From Candidatus Eiseniibacteriota bacterium (GTDB lineage Bacteria > Eisenbacteria > RBG-16-71-46 > CAIMUX01), in assembly GCA_903844735.1 (NCBI GenBank), contig CAIMUX010000051.1, positions 25,785 through 89,784 of the forward strand: a DNA stretch of 64,000 nucleotides. Reading direction: 5' to 3'. How positions within the stretch are numbered: position 1 is the first letter of the stretch; each line of letters starts with the position of its first letter. Below are positions 16,831 to 24,944 of this stretch, one piece after another. The translations under genes and the position numbers were made by a program. The notes beneath the pieces were generated by a model. That model did no database searches, was not told the origin of the DNA, and was given only the letters and a program-made list of their open reading frames with translations.

Positions 16831-17730
16831 TCAGTCCGCTCCGTCGGGCTTGCGGGCCACCGCCAGGATGCTAAGCCCGACCGGCAGATCCCACCGGGCC
16901 AGCCACGCACGCTCCAGGGCCAGTATGCCGCCGAGGACGCTATTGATCGGCCCGGGCACCGGCCGGACATCGCTGGACACGGCCGGGCCTTCCGCTTTGC
17001 CCGCCCGGCGCCGCATCCAGCGCACCGCGACGAGTGCGGGAAAGAGGAAGGCATTCCAGTGCGTGACGCGATTCGGGGCCAGCCCAGCCGCCCGCAAGAG
17101 CGACGTGAGAGGCCCGCGGCGATACCTCCGCGCCGTGTGAATGGCGGCATCGTGGGAGGATCGCAGCGACGCATAGGCGGGCAGATTCAGGACCAGCGAC
17201 CCTCCCGGCCGGAGGCAGCGGCGGAACTCCTGCAACGCGACGAGGTCCGATTCCACGCTGCGATGGTAGAGGACGTCGAGGGAGACCACGAGGTCGAAGG
17301 TGCCGGTGCGGAAAGGAAGCCGTTCAACCGATCCACGTGCCCACGAGAGCGGACCGCGGCGCCGCGCCAGGTCGAGGGCGAGGGGGCTCCAGTCGAGGCC
17401 GGTGACGTCTCCCCATGCAGCCAACCGCCGCGTCATGCCCCCGGTGCCGGACCCCGCGTCGAGAATCCGGAGTGGACGCGCCGCGGCGTCCCCCGCTGCG
17501 CCTACCGCGGTTGAACCGGCATCACCCCGGGAGCGGCATTCTCCCTTCAGTCTCTGTGGCTCCCGCGACCCCAGTGGCCCCGGCAGTCCCCGCGTCCCCG
17601 GCATCCGCACCGACCTCGGCAGCCCCGGCAGCGCCCGCCGCATCTCCTGCTCGACCAACCGGTGCAGTCCCCGATACCACCAGAAGCTCTCCTCCTGAGC
17701 GAAGAGGGTGGTGTATTCGACAGGTTCCAT
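16831..17730 (-). CDS. Class I SAM-dependent methyltransferase with collagen-like insert
   Basis: 299 residues. SAM-binding motif I is RILDAGSGTGGMTRRLA (about residue 90); DVTGLDWSPLALDLAR and FDLVVSLDVLYHRS are motifs post-I and II of Methyltransf_11 proteins. The N-terminus (TTLFAQEESFWWYRGLH) is typical of methyltransferases in sugar or lipid-sugar clusters. Residues about 35-88 are a low-complexity Pro/Gly/Arg insert (GLPRSVRMPGTRGLPGPLG) absent from most relatives, coded by repetitive GC-rich DNA at about 17,470-17,640. The substrate is probably a sugar or lipid of the pathway encoded around it. Confidence 0.8.
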   Translation of the reverse strand: MEPVEYTTLFAQEESFWWYRGLHRLVEQEMRRALPGLPRSVRMPGTRGLPGPLGSREPQRLKGECRSRGDAGSTAVGAAGDAAARPLRILDAGSGTGGMTRRLAAWGDVTGLDWSPLALDLARRRGPLSWARGSVERLPFRTGTFDLVVSLDVLYHRSVESDLVALQEFRRCLRPGGSLVLNLPAYASLRSSHDAAIHTARRYRRGPLTSLLRAAGLAPNRVTHWNAFLFPALVAVRWMRRRAGKAEGPAVSSDVRPVPGPINSVLGGILALERAWLARWDLPVGLSILAVARKPDGAD

Positions 17731-17752
17731 GCTGTGCGCGCCGCGCCCCCGG

Positions 17753-18136
17753 CTAGCGTGGGGTCCCGGAGCGAAAGACGAGAATGATTCCCGCGCAGAT
17801 GACCAGGGCGCCGACCCAGCGCAGGGGGGCGATCTGTTCTTTGAGGACGATCGCGGAGAACAGCAGGATGAGTATGTACCCGATGGAGAGCATCGGGTAG
17901 GCCCACGACAGAGGCACCCGCGAGATTGCCGCCAGCCAGAAGACCGCGCCGACGCCGAAAAGACCGAATCCGCCGAGGATCCTCGGATGGGTGAAGATCT
18001 TGCCGAGTGTGGGCCAGAAGTTCGAGAGTCCGAGGATCCCCACTGAGTTCATTCCCGACTTGAGCAGAAGTTCGCCGCTCACCGAGAAGCAGATGGCGGT
18101 GATCACGATGAAGAACGGCTTGTACATCCCCTGCAC
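17753..18136 (-). CDS. EamA/SMR-type transporter, ArnE/ArnF-like
   Basis: 127 residues with four hydrophobic helices, the size of a half-EamA or SMR protein. LSWAYPMLSIGYILILLFSA and LRWVGALVICAGIILVF match the C-terminal half of the EamA fold. Small members of this type (ArnE/ArnF) flip undecaprenyl-phosphate-linked aminosugars across the inner membrane. It lies between a sugar aminotransferase and membrane glycosyltransferases, which supports a flippase role for a polyprenyl-phosphate sugar. Start at 18136 or the Met codon three residues later. Spacing to both neighbours is 9-22 bases. Confidence 0.8.
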   Translation of the reverse strand: MQGMYKPFFIVITAICFSVSGELLLKSGMNSVGILGLSNFWPTLGKIFTHPRILGGFGLFGVGAVFWLAAISRVPLSWAYPMLSIGYILILLFSAIVLKEQIAPLRWVGALVICAGIILVFRSGTPR

Positions 18137-18145
18137 GGATCCTCC

Positions 18146-19324
18146 TCAGGGCCGGGTCTGAGCCGGCGGTTCTTCGCCGTGGAGTGCCTCGGCAACGGCT
18201 GCAATGACTCGTTCCTGCTGGTGGGCGGTCATCTCGGGGTAGAGCGGCAGCGACACGATCTGCTCGGCCCGTCGTTCCGCCACGGGAAAGGAGCCGGGGC
18301 CGAAGCCCAGATGCGCATAGGCGGGGTGCAGGTGGATCGGCAGAGGGTAGTGGACCTGGGTCATGACTCTACGGGTCTGCAACTCCCCGCGCAGACGATC
18401 ACGCCGCGCCACCCGGGCTACGAAGAGGTGGTGCACATCCTCTCCGTCGTCCGTGGGCGCAGTAATTACCACCGGCAGCGAGGCGAGGCGATCGCGGTAG
18501 ACCGCGGCCATCTCTCGCCGCCGCGCGTTCCATCCCGCGAGGTGGGGCAACTTGACGCGCAGCACGGCTGCCTGCAGCTCGTCGAGCCTGCTGTTGATCC
18601 CGAACTCCACGGACAGATACCGGTCTCGCTCCCCGTAGTTGCGCAGGCGCCGGAGGCGTGCGGCCAGGGTCGGGTCGGCGGTGGTGCAGGCCCCCGCGTC
18701 GCCACAGGCTCCGAGGTTCTTGCTCGGGTAAAAGCTAAAGCAGCCGATGACGCCCATCGTTCCTGCGGCCCGGCCGCGCCAGGTCGCGCCGTGAGCCTGG
18801 GCCGCGTCTTCCACGATCGGGATGCCGTGGCGCTTGCCGAGATCGAGGATGGCGCCCATCGGCACGCAGCGTCCGTAGAGGTGGACCGGCACGATCGCTT
18901 TCACGCCCGGGTCGAGGTGTCGTTCCACCGAAGCGGGATCGAGAAGGCCGGTGAACGGGTCTACGTCGGCGAAGCATGGAACCGCCCCGGCCGCCACGAT
19001 GGCCGCGGCGGTGGGGACGGCCGAGTTGGGTGCGGTCAGGACGCGGTCCCCGGCGCCGATGTCGAGCGCGCGCAGGGCGAGGTGGATGGCGTCCGTCCCC
19101 GAGGCCACGCCGACTGCGTGAGGGGTGCCGAGGAAGCCGGCGAACTCTTCCTCGAAGGCGGCGAGTTCTTCACCCAGGATGAACCAGGAGCGGGCGAGGA
19201 CGCGGTCCAAGGCTGCGCGCACTTCGGCCTCGATCGCCAGGTACTGGGCCTTCAGGTCGCAGACCTGGATCGGCGCGGTGTCCGCCGATGCCGGTTTCGG
19301 CTTCGGTTCGGGCGGGGCGGTCAT
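18146..19324 (-). CDS. DegT/DnrJ/EryC1/StrS sugar aminotransferase
   Basis: 392 residues from the ATG at 19324, one base after the upstream stop; a longer frame runs into the epimerase gene and is rejected. PLP-dependent enzymes of this family aminate keto-sugars bound to nucleotides. Seen: AFLGTPHAVGVASGTDAIHL near residue 63, DVDPFTGLLDP, IVEDAAQAHGA (PLP-binding Asp) and FSFYPSKNLGACGDAGA, whose Lys near residue 200 is the Schiff-base residue. NYGERDRYLSVEFGINSRLD is the family's conserved block. The N-terminal 20 residues (PPEPKPKPASAD) are a flexible leader. With the SDR enzyme upstream it would make a nucleotide-activated aminosugar. Confidence 0.9.
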   Translation of the reverse strand: MTAPPEPKPKPASADTAPIQVCDLKAQYLAIEAEVRAALDRVLARSWFILGEELAAFEEEFAGFLGTPHAVGVASGTDAIHLALRALDIGAGDRVLTAPNSAVPTAAAIVAAGAVPCFADVDPFTGLLDPASVERHLDPGVKAIVPVHLYGRCVPMGAILDLGKRHGIPIVEDAAQAHGATWRGRAAGTMGVIGCFSFYPSKNLGACGDAGACTTADPTLAARLRRLRNYGERDRYLSVEFGINSRLDELQAAVLRVKLPHLAGWNARRREMAAVYRDRLASLPVVITAPTDDGEDVHHLFVARVARRDRLRGELQTRRVMTQVHYPLPIHLHPAYAHLGFGPGSFPVAERRAEQIVSLPLYPEMTAHQQERVIAAVAEALHGEEPPAQTRP

Positions 19325-19325
19325 C

Positions 19326-20372
19326 TCACTCCAGGTAGGGCGCGAGGTTGTCGCGGTAGTAGGCCACGGTTCGGGCCAGACCCTCGGCGAGGTTGGTCCG
19401 GGGCTCCCAGCCGATGGCGGCGCGGATCTTCGCAAAACTGCCGTAGTAGTCGCCGATGTCGATGATCTTCGCATCCGCGGGAAACGGCACCAGCCGGTAG
19501 CGGCTTCCCGGACAGACGGCGACCAGCGCTTTGGTGAAATCCAGCAGCGAGACAACCTCCGGATGGCCAAGGTTGTAGATTTCGCCGATCGTCTCCGGCG
19601 CGGGCCCCACCATGAGCAGCGCTTCCACGGCATCGTCGATGAAGTTGAGGTCGCGGCGCTGGGTGCCGTCGCCGAAGATGCGGATTTCCTCGCCGAGGAG
19701 AGCGAGGCGTACAAACCAGGGGACGAACCCCTGTCGGTCGTGCTTGAGCAGCATCCGCGGCCCGTAGGTATTCGTCAGGCGGAGGCTGGTGGTCGGGATG
19801 CCGTGCACCCTGCTGTAGAGGATGTGGTACCACTCGCCGGCCATCTTGTTGATGCCGTTCACGTCGACCGGCTGGAGGAGGTGGTTCTCGTCCACGGGGA
19901 GGTACTGCGGGCGTCCGTACTGCTGCCGGGTGCTGGCGTAGACGATGCGGATCTTTGGATTGTTCCGCCGACAGGCCTCGAGGATGGAAAGCTGGGCGCG
20001 GCAGTTGATGTCGAGGTCCGTCTCAGGGTCGCGCATCGAGTCGACGTGGCTGACCTGCCCGGCCAGGTTGAAGAGGTACTGCTGATCGCGCACCAGCCAG
20101 GACATCGAGTGGGGGTCGCGGATGTCGGTGATGTTGACCCTCACGCGGTCCTCGATGCCGCGGATGTTCCAGAGGTTTCCGCCGTAGGCCGGGATGAGCG
20201 AGTCGACGAGAGTGACCTGCGCTCCCAGCTCCACCAAACGGTGCGCCAGGCTCGATCCGATGAAGCCGAGGCCGCCGGTGACGAGGACCGATGCGCCGCG
20301 GTAGGCCTCCTGCCAAAGGGCGGGGCTCCCGGAGATGGCCGGCGGTGCGTTTGTGCCCGCGCCCGCTCTCAT
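19326..20372 (-). CDS. Extended SDR NAD-dependent epimerase/dehydratase with atypical active site
   Basis: 348 residues from the ATG at 20372, which overlaps the GT2 stop (ATGA). The Rossmann signature is VLVTGGLGFIGSSLAHRL; NLAGQVSHVDSM is the usual NAD-binding loop. Where most relatives have Tyr-x-x-x-Lys, this protein reads VDVNGINKMAGEWYH: the Lys is kept but the Tyr position is Asn. The YASTRQQYG strand before it has the active-site Ser/Thr. The C-terminal half has LRLTNTYGPRM and GDGTQRRDLNFIDDAVEALL, typical of nucleotide-sugar enzymes. It may use another base, catalyse a different step, or have lost activity. Clustered with a sugar aminotransferase. Confidence 0.85.
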   Translation of the reverse strand: MRAGAGTNAPPAISGSPALWQEAYRGASVLVTGGLGFIGSSLAHRLVELGAQVTLVDSLIPAYGGNLWNIRGIEDRVRVNITDIRDPHSMSWLVRDQQYLFNLAGQVSHVDSMRDPETDLDINCRAQLSILEACRRNNPKIRIVYASTRQQYGRPQYLPVDENHLLQPVDVNGINKMAGEWYHILYSRVHGIPTTSLRLTNTYGPRMLLKHDRQGFVPWFVRLALLGEEIRIFGDGTQRRDLNFIDDAVEALLMVGPAPETIGEIYNLGHPEVVSLLDFTKALVAVCPGSRYRLVPFPADAKIIDIGDYYGSFAKIRAAIGWEPRTNLAEGLARTVAYYRDNLAPYLE

Positions 20373-21169
20373 TCCGTTCCCTTGGGGGGACGGACCGGCC
20401 CACCGTGGTCCGTTCCTATCTCGGTCCGGCGTCCGGTGGCCTCCCGGGCCGTCCGCGGCTCGCGCACAAAGATCCGCCACCAGAGACCGCCCATGCCCCA
20501 TAGGACGCGCGCCACCCGCGGGATGTTGAAGAACTGTGACTTCCCGTGCATTCGGTGGTAATGATGCACCGGCACTTGGGCGATGCGATAGTTCCCGCGG
20601 GCGATGCGGGCCATCAGCTCCACGCAGATCAGCCCAGAATCGACAGTGAGTCGCACAGAGTCGAAAACGGAACGGCGAATGAGACGGAAGTCGCAGTCGA
20701 CATCGCGCACCGGCAATCGGAAAAGGGTGCGGGTGAAATGGTGATAGAGCCGACCCACTGCCGCGCGGTAGAGCGGATCGGAGCGCCGGATCTTGTACCC
20801 GTTGACCAGATCGGCGCCGCCGCGCTGCTTCCAGAGGATGGCGAGTTCGCGCACGTCGTATTGGGCGTCGCCGTCGGTGTAGAAGACGAAATCACGGGCG
20901 GCGGCGGCGAATCCGCTGCGGAGGGCGCCGCCGTAGCCGCGGTTGGACTCGTGCGTGATGTAACGGAAGGTCTTCGGGTACAGGCGAGCGAGCTCCTCCA
21001 GGATCTCCGCGACATGGTCGGAGCTGGCATCGTTGATCACGACGACCTCGAAGTCGTCCGTCAACTCCCGGGCCACCAGATGGGCCAGCGCGACCATGGA
21101 AGCGATCGTTCCCCAGTCGTTGTAGCAGGGGAAGAAGATTGTGAGGCTGTCTTGCTTCGGGCTTTCCAT
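20369..21169 (-). CDS. GT2 family glycosyltransferase, polyprenol-phosphate sugar synthase-like
   Basis: 266 residues. GT-A fold: SLTIFFPCYNDWGTIASMV at the N-terminus, VVINDASSDHVAEILEEL, then SNRGYGGALRSGF and the metal/nucleotide DxD block FYTDGDAQYD near residue 98. DCDFRLIRRSVF is also typical. It is a soluble GT2 of the DPM1/ArnC class without C-terminal membrane helices; such enzymes put a sugar on dolichyl or undecaprenyl phosphate. First gene of the eight-gene minus-strand cluster, so its product is the likely donor for the three GT-C enzymes downstream. The C-terminal 30 residues are disordered and Arg/Pro-rich. Confidence 0.87.
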   Translation of the reverse strand: MESPKQDSLTIFFPCYNDWGTIASMVALAHLVARELTDDFEVVVINDASSDHVAEILEELARLYPKTFRYITHESNRGYGGALRSGFAAAARDFVFYTDGDAQYDVRELAILWKQRGGADLVNGYKIRRSDPLYRAAVGRLYHHFTRTLFRLPVRDVDCDFRLIRRSVFDSVRLTVDSGLICVELMARIARGNYRIAQVPVHHYHRMHGKSQFFNIPRVARVLWGMGGLWWRIFVREPRTAREATGRRTEIGTDHGGPVRPPKGTE

Positions 21170-21296
21170 CTTTCCGATCCCGGGGTTGATCCACCCCCGC
21201 CTCGCCGCCGGGGAGAGCCACGGCCCCCCCGGTGATCCCCGCTTTCTATCGTCCCGAGGGCGAGATTTCTCCAGATCCCCCGGCCGAAGCGGCCCC

Positions 21297-21326
21297 TTGA
21301 GCCGTCTTGCCCGGAAAGGCTATCAT
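21297..21326 (+). promoter_or_regulatory. Possible sigma70-type promoter for the parvulin lipoprotein
   Basis: TTGAGC (21297-21302) and TATCAT (21321-21326) separated by 18 bases, placing a start of transcription about 40 bases before the ATG at 21375. It lies in the 205-base divergent region between the glycosylation cluster and the parvulin gene. Confidence 0.4.
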
Positions 21327-21374
21327 GCGGGTATTCGATCCCGGAGGCAATCACCACTCAAAGGGGTTCGTGCG

Positions 21375-23210
21375 ATGACGGAAGGACGGCAGGAGATGAA
21401 ACTGATGTTCGGGCTGAGGCCACAGATGCGGGCAAGGAGCCGTTGGCGGCTCAGGGGGGCGGCACTGGGGGCGGTGCTCGTACTCGTGGTGGCGCCCGGC
21501 TGCCAGGGTCAGGGCCGGTCGGAGTCGGTGGTCCTCACCGTAGGTTCGCGCGAGATCCGAAGCGACGAGTTGGAGCGGGCTTTCTGGAACGAGTGCAAGT
21601 CGAACAAAAGCTTCTTTCCCGACAGCTCTTCGCTGCGCCGCTTCATCCCGGTTTACGTTGACAAGGTGATCTGGGAAGAGCTCGCGAGGCAGGCGATGCC
21701 GGTACTCGAGGGAACTACGAAGGACATGGTTGACGGGACTGAGGAATCGCTCATCGTGGAGGCGCTGCGCCGCGAGGCCTACCTCGACGCGGCGGAGCCG
21801 TCTGCGGCTGAGCTGAAGAAGAGCTACGAAGAACTGGGGCGCGAGTTGCATCTCCGCCGCATCGCGGTCGCGGAGCGTTCTGAGGCGGAGGAACTGCTGC
21901 TAGTCTTGCGGCAGGGTGGGGCGTTCGCGAAGATTGCCCCGCAGAAGAGTCTCGACGTCAACAGTCGCGACTCCGGCGGCGACATCGGCTGGGTCCCCTA
22001 CTACCGGGTCGACGGAGATCCTCGGGACCGTCTTTGGGCCCTGAAGCCGGGCGAGATCTCCGAACCCATCGCCACGGGCGGCCAGTGGCACATCTTCCAG
22101 TTGGTGGAAGAGCGACCCAACGTCGGCCGGGGCACCCTCGAGGCCGAGACGCCCCAGCTTCGGATGGGGCTCATGGCCGGCCGTGCGGCGGCCGGCGGCA
22201 CGCGATTCCTGGATGAACTCCTGCTCAAGTACGAGTTCAAGACCGACCCGGCGGAGGTGGCCTGGTTGACGGCACTCCTTCGGGAAAAGACCGCCTCCGT
22301 GCCGCGTGACATCGGCGCCTTCGATCCCGGCGAGCTGGAAACCCCCGAAGTCAAGGAACAGATCAGCGGTAACCCATTCAAGACCCGGCCCGTGGCGCTT
22401 GCCGACACAGGTCGTGTGCTGGCCACCTGGAATGCGCCAGGTGGGCGTGTCGTGCCCTATCTCGTGATCGATCAGCTTCTCACCGACGCGCCGCTCGCGT
22501 GGCCGACGTTTGAAAAGAGCGATGACGTGATGAACCTGATTCGGGCCATCGTGATCGAGCGTCTGGAGATCGCCGAAGCCCGGGCCCGAAAGATCGATCA
22601 GCGCCCTGAGATCCGGGCACAGATCGCGGACAAAGAGCGTGAGGTGCGTGCACGGTTCTTCTTCCGCACCAAGATCCGCCCTGAGGCAGCCCTCGCCGAT
22701 AGCCAGGTGCGTAGCTACTATGATGCCCACTTGGCGGAGTTCCACCAGGGCGAGCGGCGCCGTTTCGTGGCGATCAGTGCTGCCGACATTGACCTTGCCC
22801 GGGAGATCCCGGCGCTGCTCAGGGAGGGGCTCAAGGTGAGTGAGGTGAGGACGCGCCTTCTCGGACGGGATCCCACGCTCACGACAGCTTCCGGGGATCG
22901 AGGCACAGACCCCATGACCTACGGGCAGTCCCCGCTGCTCGACGGCGTGCTTTTCGCGTTGCCGCAGGATGGCGTCTCGGAACCGATTGCGGTGGCGGGG
23001 CGTTGGACGGTGGCCAAGGTTGTCGAGATCCTACCTGAACGGACCATCCCGTTCGAGGAAGCGGCAGGGGGTATCCGCGCGCGCAGCGCGAAGGCGCGGG
23101 CCGACTCGCTCCTCAAGGTGAAGGTCGACGAGGCCAGGCCCGGCTATCCGGTACGGGTGCATGAGGAGGCGCTCCAGCGTGTGCGGCTCCGGTCTCCGGC
23201 CGGCTTGTAG
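21375..23210 (+). CDS. Peptidyl-prolyl cis-trans isomerase lipoprotein with two parvulin-like domains
   Basis: 611 residues. The ATG at 21375 is preceded by AAAGGGG; an in-frame extension upstream is rejected as it covers the promoter region. The signal segment ends VLVVAPGC, a good lipobox. The first parvulin-like domain (about residues 150-245) contains ELHLRRIAVAERSEAEELL and GGDIGWVPYYRVDGD, then WALKPGEISEPIATGGQWHI. A second, weaker copy (about 480-580) has GVLFALPQDGVSEPIAVAGR. The SurA/PrsA-like N-domain starts VLTVGSREIRSDELERAFW. Likely a periplasmic chaperone anchored to a membrane and helping fold secreted or outer-membrane proteins. Convergent with the UbiA gene, stops one base apart. 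Confidence 0.85.
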   Translation: MTEGRQEMKLMFGLRPQMRARSRWRLRGAALGAVLVLVVAPGCQGQGRSESVVLTVGSREIRSDELERAFWNECKSNKSFFPDSSSLRRFIPVYVDKVIWEELARQAMPVLEGTTKDMVDGTEESLIVEALRREAYLDAAEPSAAELKKSYEELGRELHLRRIAVAERSEAEELLLVLRQGGAFAKIAPQKSLDVNSRDSGGDIGWVPYYRVDGDPRDRLWALKPGEISEPIATGGQWHIFQLVEERPNVGRGTLEAETPQLRMGLMAGRAAAGGTRFLDELLLKYEFKTDPAEVAWLTALLREKTASVPRDIGAFDPGELETPEVKEQISGNPFKTRPVALADTGRVLATWNAPGGRVVPYLVIDQLLTDAPLAWPTFEKSDDVMNLIRAIVIERLEIAEARARKIDQRPEIRAQIADKEREVRARFFFRTKIRPEAALADSQVRSYYDAHLAEFHQGERRRFVAISAADIDLAREIPALLREGLKVSEVRTRLLGRDPTLTTASGDRGTDPMTYGQSPLLDGVLFALPQDGVSEPIAVAGRWTVAKVVEILPERTIPFEEAAGGIRARSAKARADSLLKVKVDEARPGYPVRVHEEALQRVRLRSPAGL

Positions 23211-23211
23211 G

Positions 23212-24138
23212 CTAGGGAAGCCAGTAGCGCGCGAGGTAAGAGACCGCAAAACCGACCTGCGCGGCGAACATCATCTTGTACATGTGGCTCCAGGATGGGT
23301 GGTTCTCCGTCCGGGCCAGTTCGTCGGGATCCTTCAGGATGAGCGACACGGTGTAAATTCCCCAAAGCGCGAGGCCGAATCCGAGCGGGTAGAGGAAGTA
23401 CGGATGGCCGGTCAACCAGCCTTGCCGGGTCCCCAGCGGAATGAGCAGGAACGGCAGCACGAAAAACGGGGCGATCATCCAGGCCGCGCGCCGCGGACCG
23501 TATCGGACCGGCAGCGTGATGCAGCCGTCGGCGGCGTCTCCTTTCATGTCGGCGAAGTCCTTGGTCGTGGAGGCGCCGAGCAGGAATGTTCCGAAGACCA
23601 GGCCGATGAACCAGGGTTCGCGGTCCCCGAGAATCGGGCGGACAGCGGACCAACCGGCCACCTTGAGCAGTACCCCCCGGGGCACGGCGATGGTGAAATT
23701 GGCCAGGGCACCGAAGCGCTTTGTTCGCAACGGCGGCACCGAATAGGCGACGGTGAGCACGGCGGCGGCCGCCGCTAGGACGAAGCATTGCAGGTTGACT
23801 GCCGCCGCCAGGGCCATGGCGACGACGTAGAGGACGAGTGTCACCAGGTTCGCCTCGGGGATGCTCAGTCGTCCTGATGGGATCGGCCGTTTCGGCTTGT
23901 TCACCCGGTCGATGGCCAGATCGTAGACCTGGTTGATCCCGTTGCTGGCCCCGTTGAGGACCGCGGCCATCAGCGTGCCGAGCGCGATCTTAAGGAGGAG
24001 CGGCGCGGAGATGTGCAGCGGGTCGTGGCGGGCGCCGAGCGCTGTGATGGCGCCGGAGAGAATGCCGAGAGCCGGGGCGATGAGAGTGAACGGGCGCGCG
24101 AACTCCCAATAGAGGCTCAGCTTGTCGGCGATGCGCAT
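23212..24138 (-). CDS. UbiA-family prenyltransferase
   Basis: 308 residues from the ATG at 24138 (GGAAGGGTAG upstream). Integral membrane aromatic or glycerol-phosphate prenyltransferase. The first Asp-rich motif is NGINQVYDLAIDRVNKPKRP near residue 63, the second TTKDFADMKGDAADG near residue 187; both bind the Mg-diphosphate of the prenyl donor. About eight hydrophobic helices. PIPSGRLSIPEA and YSVPPLRTKRFG are typical of chlorophyll synthase/DGGGP-type members. The acceptor cannot be read from the sequence; quinone, menaquinone or archaeal-type lipid roles are all possible. No quinone genes lie nearby. Confidence 0.87.
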   Translation of the reverse strand: MRIADKLSLYWEFARPFTLIAPALGILSGAITALGARHDPLHISAPLLLKIALGTLMAAVLNGASNGINQVYDLAIDRVNKPKRPIPSGRLSIPEANLVTLVLYVVAMALAAAVNLQCFVLAAAAAVLTVAYSVPPLRTKRFGALANFTIAVPRGVLLKVAGWSAVRPILGDREPWFIGLVFGTFLLGASTTKDFADMKGDAADGCITLPVRYGPRRAAWMIAPFFVLPFLLIPLGTRQGWLTGHPYFLYPLGFGLALWGIYTVSLILKDPDELARTENHPSWSHMYKMMFAAQVGFAVSYLARYWLP

Positions 24139-24490
24139 GACTACCCTTCCCCGCTTTGGCCCCCGGGCCGCCGCACCCCGCGCAACGAGACCCCCGCGTA
24201 GCGAACAACATCCGTCACGGTACCACGCGCCGTTCAAACCGGTCAAAGGCGGCTTGAAGCCTGTCGTATTCGGTCCCTGCTCTGAATCTCAGTGGGAGCC
24301 TGCCCCGATCTCCGAGGCCGTTCGCGCGGCCGGCGGCTCGGGCGGCAGCGGCTTCGTAGCGTTCCTTGACACCCGTTCCGGTGCGCCGTCATCCTGAATC
24401 CCGGGGACGCGGCCGACGGATCGGGGTGCGCGCCGTGCTCAGCCCGATGGGAGCCACGGCGGTGGGAGAACCTGTTCACGTCGAGCGCCC
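24139..24490. other. 352-base divergent intergenic region with a dispersed repeat copy
   Basis: Between the UbiA gene (-) and the DUF971 gene (+). No gene is supported. It contains the dispersed repeat at 24253-24292 in reverse orientation. No convincing promoter is visible. Confidence 0.5.
24253..24292 (-). repeat. Dispersed intergenic repeat, copy 2 (reverse)
   Basis: GAAGCCTGTCGTATTCGG followed by TCCCTGCTCTGAATCTCAG. Nearly the same order is found at 48888-48927 (GAAGCCAGTCGTATTCCC, then TACTCCGAATTTCAG). Confidence 0.65.
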
Positions 24491-24907
24491 ATGGAGGACC
24501 CTGTGAACAACCGTCCCGACAAGGATGCCCCTCCGCGGAACGCGATCCTTCATCGCGTGGAGGGTGACGGCGTCCTCTGGATCGACTGGGACGACGGGCA
24601 CCAGACTTCCATCGAACCACGCCGACTGCGTTGTGGATGCCCCTGTGCCCAGTGCCGTGAGGAGCGCGAGGCCGCAGTAATCGGTCGGCTTGTCGATGGC
24701 GGCTTCGTTGGGATGGAGGATGCCACGGAACCGGAACCGGAACCGCTGCCGGCGGGTTCTATGAGGCTGATCTCCATCGTTCCGGTGGGCCGCTACGGTC
24801 TGACCCCAACGTGGGCAGACGGCCACCGAACCGGGATCTACTCCTGGGACACCCTGCGCGGCCTGTGCGACTGTTATGCCTGCCGCCTTGAGCGGGACGG
24901 GAATTGA
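24491..24907 (+). CDS. DUF971 domain protein
   Basis: 138 residues. DUF971 proteins are small Cys-containing proteins also found as the N-terminal domain of gamma-butyrobetaine hydroxylases and beside Mrp-type Fe-S carriers. Seen: VLWIDWDDGHQTSIEPRRLR, then CGCPCAQCREE, and at the end YGLTPTWADGHRTGIYSWDT with CDCYAC. An acidic/Pro insert (ATEPEPEPEPLPAG) separates the halves. The extra Cys residues may bind a metal, which is inference. A GTG at 24503, with GGAGG four to five bases upstream, is an alternative start. Followed 37 bases later by the C25 protease gene. Confidence 0.82.
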   Translation: MEDPVNNRPDKDAPPRNAILHRVEGDGVLWIDWDDGHQTSIEPRRLRCGCPCAQCREEREAAVIGRLVDGGFVGMEDATEPEPEPLPAGSMRLISIVPVGRYGLTPTWADGHRTGIYSWDTLRGLCDCYACRLERDGN

Positions 24908-24944
24908 CCGGCCGCGGGCGACCACAGGCGAGGAGGGAGAAACC

